In this document: in pieces, positions 1 to 6,364 of the stretch
Layout of the letters: each line of letters opens with the position of its first letter
Position numbering within the stretch: the stretch's first letter is position 1
Source: a bacterium
Lineage (GTDB): Bacteria; Omnitrophota; Gorgyraeia; Gygaellales; UBA12090
Reading direction: 5' to 3'
NCBI GenBank assembly: GCA_004299495.1
Contig: SCPY01000285.1
Location: forward strand, 1-7,195
DNA: 7,195 nt
Position numbers and translations under genes: made by a program
The notes under the pieces: generated by a model
The model's input: only the letters and a program-made list of their open reading frames with translations
Database searches by the model: none
Told to the model about the DNA's origin: nothing

Positions 1-686
1 GCCTTTTGCAGCAGCCCTTGCGCCATAACCGAGCGGCAGGAATTTCCCGTGCAGACAAAAAGCACCCTTTTGCCCGCGGCGATATTTTCTATTGCTTCTT
101 TTTTCAGCGCCGCCTCTCTCAAAATCTTAAAAGGCGCCTCGGTCAAATCTACTACGGTAGATTCTAACCCCAGGCGGGTATTGCCCGCGTCAAGAATCAG
201 GTCAATCTTTCCGCTAAAGGACCGCAAAACTTCCTGCGCGGACCTCGCGGGCGCTTCACCCGATATATTTGCCGAAGGCAATGCCAAATCAGCCATTGCC
301 GAATCCATAAGCCGTAACACCACAGGATGGTCCGGCATACGCAGCCCTATAGTCTTATTATCCGCGGATTTCAGCACCAAGGTAAGCGGCCCGGGCCAGA
401 ATTTATCCGCCAGCTTATACGCCAGAATAGATACCTCCCTGCTGAACCGCTCTAAGGATTCCTTATCGGAAACAGCCGCCGTGAAAGGCTTATCTTCCTG
501 GCGCTGTTTCACTTCATAAAGCCGCTTTACGGCACGGGGATTAGAAAAATCCGCGGCCAGGCCATAGACGGTCTCTGTAGGCACAGCCACCAATTTTCCC
601 TGGCGGATAAATCCGGCCGCCTTTTCTATTATCCCAGCCTCGGGATTAAAGGGGTCAATCTTGATAACCTCGGTAACCTTAGACAT
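1..686 (-). CDS. tsaC: TsaC/YwlC threonylcarbamoyl-AMP synthase fused to low-molecular-weight phosphatase domain (3' end cut by window)
   Basis: The frame stays open for 228 codons from an ATG at 686 and runs off the left edge. Residues ~11-195 form a YrdC/Sua5 domain, which makes threonylcarbamoyl-AMP from threonine, bicarbonate and ATP for t6A37 tRNA modification. Visible motifs are TETVYGLAAD (37-46), the basic K60/R62 with KP (66-67), PGPLTLVL (98-105), LPSANISG (136-143) and STVVD (176-180). After a short linker a second domain begins at ~207 with VLFVCTGNSCRS, the C-x5-R phosphatase P-loop (Cys212, Arg218) of LMW-PTP and YwlE arginine phosphatases. No stop codon separates the two. The Sua5 C-terminal domain is absent, so the first half is the short TsaC type. 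The ATG overlaps the purE stop by 8 bases, which suggests coupling; only a weak AAAGAG stands upstream. In Bacillus, ywlC and ywlE are near neighbours, which supports this pairing. The TsaC call is firm; the phosphatase call rests on its first ~22 residues. Confidence 0.9.
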   Translation of the reverse strand, partial: MSKVTEVIKIDPFNPEAGIIEKAAGFIRQGKLVAVPTETVYGLAADFSNPRAVKRLYEVKQRQEDKPFTAAVSDKESLERFSREVSILAYKLADKFWPGPLTLVLKSADNKTIGLRMPDHPVVLRLMDSAMADLALPSANISGEAPARSAQEVLRSFSGKIDLILDAGNTRLGLESTVVDLTEAPFKILREAALKKEAIENIAAGKRVLFVCTGNSCRSVMAQGLLQK

Positions 687-1167
687 TCAATTTAATCTCT
701 TTGACCTTTTGCGCCATCTTCTTTTTATAATCGGACAATTTCTTCTCAACGTCTTTATCCTGTGCGCCTAAGATTTCCAGGGCAAAGATAGCGGCATTTT
801 TAGCGCCTGCCTTACCGATAGCCATTGAGGCAACCGGAACCCCTCCCGGCATTTGCACCGTGGATAAAAGCGAATCTAACCCCTTGAGGCCTGAAGTCTC
901 AATAGGCACTCCTATCACAGGTAAAGTGGTGTGCGCGGCAATCACGCCTGCCAATGCGGCCGCTCCGCCTGCCCCGGCAATAATCACCTTTATGCCGTTT
1001 TTGCGCGCGCCTTCGGAAAACTTAGCTACCTCCTTAGGCGTGCGGTGCGCGGACATTACCCTTACCTCGTAATCTGCCCTGAATTCCTTCAGCAGGTTCA
1101 CCGCCTCGTTCATCGTCTCCAGGTCCGACTGGCTTCCCATAATGACGGCTATTTTTGGATTAGGCAT
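679..1167 (-). CDS. purE: PurE, N5-CAIR mutase / AIR carboxylase catalytic subunit
   Basis: This 162-residue protein has the normal length for PurE. The family forms 4-carboxy-AIR (CAIR), from N5-CAIR in class I or directly from AIR and CO2 in class II. Visible motifs are the nucleotide-binding GSQSD (11-15), SAHRTP (39-44) with the catalytic His41, AGAGGAAALAG (64-74), LPVIGVP (82-88), and GLDSLLSTVQMPGGVPVA (96-113). SAHRTP and the GLDSLLSTVQMP stretch mark it as class I-like. The usual class I GGAAHLPG is here GGAAALAG, so its histidine is Ala71; class II enzymes also lack a histidine there. The start is the ATG at 1167, with AAAGGA 7 bases upstream, 12 bases after purD. No purK is in the window, so whether the substrate is AIR or N5-CAIR cannot be told from context. 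Identity is secure; the class-level mechanism is open. Confidence 0.96.
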   Translation of the reverse strand: MPNPKIAVIMGSQSDLETMNEAVNLLKEFRADYEVRVMSAHRTPKEVAKFSEGARKNGIKVIIAGAGGAAALAGVIAAHTTLPVIGVPIETSGLKGLDSLLSTVQMPGGVPVASMAIGKAGAKNAAIFALEILGAQDKDVEKKLSDYKKKMAQKVKEIKLNV

Positions 1168-1174
1168 TTTATAA

Positions 1175-1180
1175 TCCTTT
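1175..1180 (-). promoter_or_regulatory. Ribosome binding site of purE
   Basis: The minus strand reads AAAGGA here, with seven bases between it and the purE ATG. It starts immediately after the first base of the purD TGA. This is the only junction from purD to the left edge with a clear gap and a well-placed Shine-Dalgarno sequence, and it fixes the purE start at 1167. Confidence 0.6.
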
Positions 1181-2481
1181 CAATGATGTTTTAACGCCCT
1201 ATGGCCGATGTCTTTACGATACTGCATACCTTCAAACTTTATTTTGTTTATTGCTTTATACACCTTATCTCTTGCCTGGCGGATATCATCTCCCAAGCTG
1301 ACTACATTCAAAACCCTTCCTCCATCGGTTACGCATCCGCCTCCGGCCTCTTGAAGTTTAGTTCCGGCATGGAAAATATGCGTATCGCTTCCAGCCTCCC
1401 AAAGGGCATCCTCCAAGCCGGAAATTTCAAAGCCCATCTTATATTCACCGGGATATCCTCCGGATGCCAGAACCACGCATACGGAAGCCTTATCCTTCCA
1501 TTCCAGCTTTATTTCATCAATCCTGTCTTCAATGGAAGCAAAGCACAAATCAATCAAATCTGTTTTCAGAAGCGGCAGAATCGCCTGCGTCTCAGGGTCT
1601 CCAAAGCGCACATTAAATTCTAACACCTTAGGCCCTTCTTTGGTCAGCATTATTCCCGCGTACAGAATCCCCTTGTAGAACTTATTTTCTTTGGCCAGGC
1701 CGTTGATGAGAGGACGGATAACTTCATCCATTATCCGCGTATGCATTACTTCGGTTACCACCGGAGCCGGTGAATACGCGCCCATCCCTCCCGTATTCGG
1801 GCCCTTATCCCCATCAAAGGCCCGCTTATGGTCCTGGCTTGAGGCAAGCGCGATTACATTTATGCCGTCTGAAACCGCTAAGATTGACGCCTCCTCGCCT
1901 TCCAGATGCTCCTCGATTACAATCTTTTCTCCGGCCCTGCCGAAAACTTTTCTCACCATCATATCTTCTATGGCTAACTGGGCTTCATTCCTATTTTTAC
2001 AAATTACCACTCCCTTTCCGGCGGCCAGCCCATCAGCCTTAACCACCACCGGGTAATGCGCCGCAAACAGGCGCGAGCGGTTGGTAAAATCAATTGCCTT
2101 ATCCGGGCTATCAAAAATCTCAAAAGCCGCGGATGGAATATTCAAGCGCCGCATTACTTCTTTACTATGAGCCTTGCTTGCTTCTAAATTCGCCAATTCT
2201 TTTACCGGGCCAAAAATATCCATGCCCTTCCGCATAAATTTATCTACGATGCCTCCTGCTAGGGGCGCTTCCGGGCCCACGATGGTCAGGTCTATCTTTT
2301 CCTGCAGGGCGAATGCCAATAGCCCCTTAATGTCATCGGCCTCAAGATTAACAATTTGCGCGTCCCGCGCTATCCCGCCGTTTCCCGGAGCGCAGTAGAT
2401 TTTAGGAAACCTCGGGCTCTGCTTTAGCTTCCAGACTATCGCGTGCTCCCTGCCCCCGGAACCGATAACCAGAACCTTCAT
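1180..2481 (-). CDS. purD: PurD, phosphoribosylamine-glycine ligase (GAR synthetase)
   Basis: PurD joins 5-phosphoribosylamine and glycine using ATP to give GAR, the second step of purine synthesis, in the cytoplasm. The protein has 433 residues, close to the usual 420-430. The N-terminal domain opens with MKVLVIGSGGREHA (1-14), followed by APGNGG (31-36) and GPEAPLAGG (69-77). The ATP-grasp domain shows VVVKADGLAAGKGVV (145-159), SQDHKRAFDGDKGPNTGGMG (215-234), and the metal-binding EFNVRFGDPETQ (288-299). The C-terminal domain ends in a typical YRKDIGHRAL (421-430). Between AIDF (129-132) and YPVVVKAD (143-150) the loop is about five residues longer than in Bacillus, by eye. The ATG overlaps the purM TGA by 4 bases, and an AGGG stands about 10 bases upstream. 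Confidence 0.98.
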   Translation of the reverse strand: MKVLVIGSGGREHAIVWKLKQSPRFPKIYCAPGNGGIARDAQIVNLEADDIKGLLAFALQEKIDLTIVGPEAPLAGGIVDKFMRKGMDIFGPVKELANLEASKAHSKEVMRRLNIPSAAFEIFDSPDKAIDFTNRSRLFAAHYPVVVKADGLAAGKGVVICKNRNEAQLAIEDMMVRKVFGRAGEKIVIEEHLEGEEASILAVSDGINVIALASSQDHKRAFDGDKGPNTGGMGAYSPAPVVTEVMHTRIMDEVIRPLINGLAKENKFYKGILYAGIMLTKEGPKVLEFNVRFGDPETQAILPLLKTDLIDLCFASIEDRIDEIKLEWKDKASVCVVLASGGYPGEYKMGFEISGLEDALWEAGSDTHIFHAGTKLQEAGGGCVTDGGRVLNVVSLGDDIRQARDKVYKAINKIKFEGMQYRKDIGHRALKHH

Positions 2482-3473
2482 ACAAATTCTACCCTTTTCC
2501 TGCTTTTAACAATCTCTCCGATTATCCAGGGTTTCAGGCCCTGCATAGCCAGATTAAAAATTATTTTCTCTACAAAACCTTTATCCGCAACCAAAACCAG
2601 GCCAATTCCCATATTCAGGGTGCGGTACATATCCATATCAGGGACATTGCCTTTATTCTGAATGATGCGAAAAATCTCAGGAACCGGCCAGCTGCCTTTG
2701 CGTATCTTTACGCCCAACCCCTTTGGGATTATCCTGGGGATCTTATCATAGTAGGCGCCGCCGGTAATGTGGGCAATGCCTTTAATTTGGCTCGCGGGTT
2801 GGTTAGTTCGCGAGTTAGTATGCAATAAAGATAAAACCGGCTTGACATAAATACGCGTAGGTTTTAACAATTCATCCGAGTATTTGATAAGCTCTTTTTT
2901 TGAAAAAACTTTTCGCACTAAAGAAAATCCATTGGAATGTAGGCCGTTAGATTCTATGCCCACCAGCAAATCTCCTGCCTTAATTTTTGAGCCGTCAATG
3001 ACTTTTGTTTTCTCCACCGCGCCCACACAAAAGCCTGCCAGGTCGTATTCACCATACTTGTAAAATCCCGGCATCTCCGCCGTCTCTCCTCCAATTAAGG
3101 AACAGCCTGCCTGACGGCAGCCCTCGGCAATGCCCTTAACCACTTCCACCAAAACCTTTTTGTCAATCTTACCGGTCGCGATATAATCCAGGAAAAAGAG
3201 CGGCTTCGCGCCAACACACAAAACATCATTGACATTCATCCCCACCAAATCAATGCCTACGGTATCATGCCTGCCTGTCAAAAAAGCGAGCTTTAATTTT
3301 GTGCCTACGCCGTCAGTGGAAGAAACCAGATAGGGCTCTTTATATTCATTACTGTTAAACTTAAACAAGCCGCCGAAACCGCCGATACCCCGGGTAAGCG
3401 GTTTTATCGCCTTCACAAAGCGATTTGCCTCTTCAATATTCACGCCGGATTTTTTGTAGGTTACCTGCTTCAT
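2478..3473 (-). CDS. purM: PurM, phosphoribosylformylglycinamidine cyclo-ligase (AIR synthetase)
   Basis: PurM closes the imidazole ring, turning FGAM plus ATP into AIR, which is the substrate of the carboxylation step served by PurE. The protein has 331 residues; the family usually has about 340. Visible motifs are LVSSTDGVGTKLKLA (49-63), DLVGMNVND (75-83), GAKPLFFLDYIA (88-99), GGETAEMPGFY (128-138), SNGLHSNGFSL (175-185), HITGGAYYDKIPRI (235-248) and LNMGIGLVL (286-294). All are family hallmarks of the PurM/PurL ATP-binding superfamily. Residues 219-228 (TNSRTNQPAS) lie between KPVLSLL and IKGIAHITGG, where E. coli and Bacillus PurM have only about four linking residues; the DNA encoding them is palindromic and is listed separately. 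The ATG overlaps the purF TGA by 4 bases with GGAAGG just upstream, and the end overlaps purD by 4 bases. Confidence 0.98.
   Translation of the reverse strand: MKQVTYKKSGVNIEEANRFVKAIKPLTRGIGGFGGLFKFNSNEYKEPYLVSSTDGVGTKLKLAFLTGRHDTVGIDLVGMNVNDVLCVGAKPLFFLDYIATGKIDKKVLVEVVKGIAEGCRQAGCSLIGGETAEMPGFYKYGEYDLAGFCVGAVEKTKVIDGSKIKAGDLLVGIESNGLHSNGFSLVRKVFSKKELIKYSDELLKPTRIYVKPVLSLLHTNSRTNQPASQIKGIAHITGGAYYDKIPRIIPKGLGVKIRKGSWPVPEIFRIIQNKGNVPDMDMYRTLNMGIGLVLVADKGFVEKIIFNLAMQGLKPWIIGEIVKSRKRVEFV
2790..2819 (-). repeat. Short palindromic, 4-base-periodic insert inside purM
   Basis: These 30 bases encode TNSRTNQPAS (PurM 219-228), of which about eight residues are extra compared with E. coli and Bacillus PurM by eye. 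The plus strand has the inverted repeat CTCGCG (2791-2796) and CGCGAG (2809-2814) around a 12-base loop. The same stretch reads almost as four-base units: GGTT GGTT AGTT CGCG AGTT AGTA. Flanking purM sequence does not look like this. The pattern resembles in-frame palindromic elements known in other bacteria, such as the Rickettsia palindromic elements, but no second clear copy lies in this window, so mobility is not shown. Confidence 0.45.
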
Positions 3474-4933
3474 TGCCTTCCGCCCTGGCCGCAGCAGCGC
3501 GCCTCCAGGGAAAATTTACTGTGTTTATCTTCCGGCTTTATCTGGTATCTTGCGGTCCAGCAGGCAGTACAATAATGATTTATGGGATGCTTAAGACAGG
3601 AGAGCATTCCTTCCAGGCTTAAATAACCCAAGCTATCCACGCCCAGATACTGCCTGATTTTTTCTAACGACTCGTATCTGTTGGCGATAAGCTCTGACTG
3701 CCGGTGAAAATCAATGCCGTAAAAACAGGGATAGCGGTGCGGCGGGCAGGAAATCCTTAAGTGCACCTCTCTTACCCCCGCCTTGCGCAGGTTTCGCACG
3801 CGAATCCTTGAGGTATTACCCCGCACAATGGAATCGTCAACGATGATTATACGCTTCCCCCTCAAGACATCTTTTAGTAAATTAAATTTAACTTTTACGC
3901 TCAATTCCCGCGTATCCTGCGCCGGCTGAATAAAGGTTCTTCCTACGTAGTGATTGCGGATAATACCCATTTCAAGGGGTATTCCCGATTCCTTGGAGTA
4001 TCCCATTGCCGCCGAGAATCCCGAATCCGGAACAGGAACCACAAAATCCGCCTTTACCGGCTGTTCTTTGGCTAATGCCTGGCCAAGCTTCTGCCTGACC
4101 AGATGCACGGTCTCGCCAAAGACAATAGAATCCGGCCTGGCAAAATACACATGCTCAAAAATGCAGTGGGCGTATCTTTTTGCCTGCAGCTCTTTGGGCC
4201 TTATTGATTTTATGCCGTCTTTAGCGATGAAAACGATTTCTCCCGGGTCAATCTCGCGCACAAATTTCGCACCCACTAAATCCAGGGCGCAGGTTTCTGA
4301 GGCCAGGCACCAGGCGCCCCCCAGCTTTCCAAGGCAAAGCGGCCTGAAACCCAGCGGATCTCTTACGCCGATCATCCGGGAACTATCCATCATCACCAGG
4401 GAATACGCGCCTTTAACCCTTTTTAAGGCGTAAATCAGGCTCTCCTTCAGGTCCTGAGATTTATTTTTTGCCATCAAATGGATAATCAGCTCCGAGTCCG
4501 TGGTAGTCTGAAAAATAGAGCCCCTTTTCTCTAAATATTGGCGAAGCGAAAGCGAGTTAACCAGGTTTCCGTTATGGGCAATGCAGATTGAACCCTTGGC
4601 ATAATCTATTAAAAGGGGCTGGGCATTCTTTAATACGCTTGAGCCGGTAGTGGAATAACGCACATGGCCGATAGCCATATCCCCTTTTAGCCTGCCCAGG
4701 GTTTCCTCATCAAAGGCGTCGCTGACTAATCCCGTCTGCTTATGAATGGATAGGATTCCGTTTTTATTTGCCACAATGCCGCAGGCTTCCTGGCCCCGGT
4801 GCTGTTGAGCATATAGGCCAAGATAGGCCAGCCAGCTTGCCTGCCTGTGCCCGACAATGCCGAATAACCCGCAGTATTCCTTCGGTTCATCTTTATTACG
4901 CCGCCCGTTATGGTTATAGATATTTCTTGGCAT
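3470..4933 (-). CDS. purF: PurF, amidophosphoribosyltransferase (Fe4S4, propeptide-containing type)
   Basis: PurF commits PRPP to purine synthesis by replacing pyrophosphate with glutamine-derived ammonia to give 5-phosphoribosylamine. The protein has 487 residues. The N-terminal Ntn glutaminase begins at Cys21 (CGLFGIVGH), preceded by a 20-residue segment that must be removed to free the nucleophile. It continues with QQHRGQE (43-49), GHVRYSTTG (89-97), HNGNLVN (120-126) and TTTDSE (143-148). The phosphoribosyltransferase domain has PVPDSG (300-305), GRTFIQP (331-337) and the PRPP loop IIIVDDSIVRGNTS (362-375). Four cysteines match the Bacillus Fe4S4 ligands: Cys257, Cys403, Cys455 and Cys458. 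The Bacillus enzyme is controlled by AMP/GMP/ADP feedback and by oxygen lability of the cluster, which may hold here too. The ATG at 4933 overlaps purQ by 20 bases; no other in-frame start exists before Cys21, and a GGTGGAG stands just upstream. purM follows with a 4-base overlap. Confidence 0.98.
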   Translation of the reverse strand: MPRNIYNHNGRRNKDEPKEYCGLFGIVGHRQASWLAYLGLYAQQHRGQEACGIVANKNGILSIHKQTGLVSDAFDEETLGRLKGDMAIGHVRYSTTGSSVLKNAQPLLIDYAKGSICIAHNGNLVNSLSLRQYLEKRGSIFQTTTDSELIIHLMAKNKSQDLKESLIYALKRVKGAYSLVMMDSSRMIGVRDPLGFRPLCLGKLGGAWCLASETCALDLVGAKFVREIDPGEIVFIAKDGIKSIRPKELQAKRYAHCIFEHVYFARPDSIVFGETVHLVRQKLGQALAKEQPVKADFVVPVPDSGFSAAMGYSKESGIPLEMGIIRNHYVGRTFIQPAQDTRELSVKVKFNLLKDVLRGKRIIIVDDSIVRGNTSRIRVRNLRKAGVREVHLRISCPPHRYPCFYGIDFHRQSELIANRYESLEKIRQYLGVDSLGYLSLEGMLSCLKHPINHYCTACWTARYQIKPEDKHSKFSLEARCCGQGGRQ

Positions 4934-5702
4934 ACTCCACCCCGTTCTTAAAAATCCGCAGGCCGTCCCCTTCTTTATTTATCCCCTGGCGCGTCCAGAG
5001 GGGATTCTGCCAGCCGAAGCTGTGGCGCTCAGGATGCGGCATTAGACCGAAGATTCTTCCGGTTTCATCGCAGAGGCCGGCGATATCCTTTTGCGAGCCA
5101 TTAGGATTATAAGGATAACCTGCCGGATTTCCGCTTTCACCGCAATATTGCAATACAATCTGCCCGTTCTTCTCCAGCCGCTCTAAAACCGCGTTATCCC
5201 TGGCGATAAACTTACCCTCTCCGTGCGCTATGGGAAGATAAGTAATTTCAGGAAGATTCCTTGCCCATACACACTTGGACTGGCGGCATTTTAAGTACGC
5301 CCAGCGGTCTTCAAACTTCGCCGAATCATTAATAGTTAAGGTTGCCTCCTGCCCTAAATCAGCGTTCCCCGGCAGCAGGCCCGCCTTTACCAGCACCTGA
5401 AAACCGTTACAGATTCCGATAATCAGCTTTCCCTCGCGGATAAAATCATTAAGCTCTTCAATCAACTTATACTTTAGCTCATTAGCGAGAATCTTTCCCG
5501 CGCCAATATCATCGCCATAGCTAAATCCTCCGGGCAAAGCCAAAATCTGATAATCACGTAAGGAACGCCCGTTCCTCGCAGCCTTTAGCTGATTAATATG
5601 CAAAAGCTTGGCGCTTGCCCCGGCATAAGTAAAAGCAAAAGCAGTTTCTTTATCGCAATTGGTTCCCGCGGTGCGCAGGACCAGTACCTTAGGCCTTGCC
5701 AT
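4914..5702 (-). CDS. purQ: PurQ, FGAM synthase glutamine amidotransferase subunit (long form)
   Basis: PurQ hydrolyses glutamine and passes ammonia to PurL, which converts FGAR to FGAM. It is a class I (triad) glutamine amidotransferase. The nucleophile is Cys98 in GICNGFQ (96-102), with His223 and Glu225 in MPHPER (221-226). PGGFSYGDD (57-65) supplies the oxyanion region. Other family signatures are GTNCDKE (13-19), LPIAHGEGKF (156-165) and the NPNGSQKDIAGL stretch (199-210). At 262 residues it belongs to the longer PurQ form and not the ~227-residue Bacillus form. The start is the ATG at 5702, which overlaps the LOG gene by 14 bases. The upstream bases are A/T-rich with no convincing Shine-Dalgarno sequence, so initiation probably depends on ribosomes finishing the LOG gene. 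The 3' end overlaps purF by 20 bases. Confidence 0.97.
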   Translation of the reverse strand: MARPKVLVLRTAGTNCDKETAFAFTYAGASAKLLHINQLKAARNGRSLRDYQILALPGGFSYGDDIGAGKILANELKYKLIEELNDFIREGKLIIGICNGFQVLVKAGLLPGNADLGQEATLTINDSAKFEDRWAYLKCRQSKCVWARNLPEITYLPIAHGEGKFIARDNAVLERLEKNGQIVLQYCGESGNPAGYPYNPNGSQKDIAGLCDETGRIFGLMPHPERHSFGWQNPLWTRQGINKEGDGLRIFKNGVEYAKKYL

Positions 5703-6351
5703 AAAAACTTTTTATATATTTTACGATTTCCTTGGGCTCGTCAATAACCTTAAATATCTCTAGCTCACAAGGCGAGATATTTCTCCTTTTTAAAACCATG
5801 GCCTTAAGCCAGTCCAGCATTCCCTTCCAATACTCGCTTCCTGCCAGGACCACGGGGAACTTACCGATACGTTCGGTCTGAATCAGGTTGATGGCTTCAA
5901 ATAATTCATCAAGCGTGCCGTAGCCTCCGGGGGTAATCACAAATGCCTTGGCGTATTTGACAAACATTACCTTACGGATAAAAAAGTAATGGAAATCAAC
6001 CAGCGTATCCACATAGCGGTTAGGTTTCTGCTCGGTAGGAATCTCAATATTTAAGCCGACGGATTGCCCCTTTGCCCTTTTGGCGCCCTTATTTGCCGCC
6101 TCCATCATTCCGGGCCCGCTTCCGGTGATAATCGCGTAACCTGCCTTTGCCAGCTGGTAGGCGATTTCCTCGGTTAAGCGGTAATACTTATCATGGGATT
6201 TGGTGCGCGATGAGCCGAATATGGAAACCGCGTCCCCCACCTTGGACAAAACCTCAAACCCCTCCACAAACTCCGACATAATCCGGAAAATCCGCCAGGG
6301 GTCTTCATGGGTAAAATCATCGTTGGAAATTCTTCGCCTCTGTTTCTGCAT
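5689..6351 (-). CDS. LOG-family (TIGR00730-type) nucleotide 5'-monophosphate phosphoribohydrolase
   Basis: This is a Rossmann-like LOG protein of 220 residues, counted from the ATG at 6351. The family hydrolyses the N-glycosidic bond of nucleoside 5'-monophosphates, giving the free base and ribose 5-phosphate. Some members activate cytokinins, and E. coli PpnN (YgdH) acts on purine and pyrimidine nucleotides. Visible motifs are SIFGSSRT (43-50), ITGSGPGMMEAANKGA (75-90), the conserved RKVM (126-129) and the family hallmark PGGYGTLDE (141-149) with Glu149. A basic N-terminal extension of about 40 residues precedes the fold. A TTG two codons upstream (6357) could also start the frame, but TAGGAG lies seven bases before the ATG and only one base before the TTG, so the ATG is preferred. 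The gene sits 10 bases after purL and overlaps purQ by 14 bases, separating two subunits of one enzyme complex. The natural substrate cannot be read from the sequence; a purine nucleotide is inferred from context. Confidence 0.93.
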   Translation of the reverse strand: MQKQRRRISNDDFTHEDPWRIFRIMSEFVEGFEVLSKVGDAVSIFGSSRTKSHDKYYRLTEEIAYQLAKAGYAIITGSGPGMMEAANKGAKRAKGQSVGLNIEIPTEQKPNRYVDTLVDFHYFFIRKVMFVKYAKAFVITPGGYGTLDELFEAINLIQTERIGKFPVVLAGSEYWKGMLDWLKAMVLKRRNISPCELEIFKVIDEPKEIVKYIKSFYGKA

Positions 6352-6358
6352 TATCAAT

Positions 6359-6364
6359 CTCCTA
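6359..6364 (-). promoter_or_regulatory. Ribosome binding site deciding the LOG gene start
   Basis: The minus strand reads TAGGAG, whose first three bases are the purL TAG stop. Seven bases separate it from the ATG at 6351, a normal distance, while only one base separates it from the in-frame TTG at 6357. The overlap of stop codon and ribosome binding site means ribosomes terminating on purL can re-initiate on the LOG gene. Confidence 0.7.

Noticed and set aside
49..519. Plus-strand open frame of 156 codons with a hydrophobic N-terminus.
   Set aside because: It lies wholly antisense to the TsaC-phosphatase gene, whose motifs are unmistakable, and its product has no recognisable domain.
1168..1179. 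A promoter or terminator between purD and purE.
   Set aside because: The gap is 12 bases and holds only the purE ribosome binding site; there is no room for either signal.
2071..2085. Bases GCGCGAGCGGTTGGT in purD, encoding part of a slightly longer loop, as a second copy of the purM palindrome.
   Set aside because: It shares only CGCG and GGTTGGT in part with the purM element and has no inverted-repeat arms, so the likeness is within chance.
3954..4433. Plus-strand open frame of 159 codons.
   Set aside because: It is antisense to the PurF phosphoribosyltransferase and glutaminase regions, and its composition is what a mirror of those codons gives.
6352..6357. TTG at 6357 as start of the LOG gene, adding two residues.
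   Set aside because: The TAGGAG ribosome binding site is only one base from the TTG but seven from the ATG at 6351.
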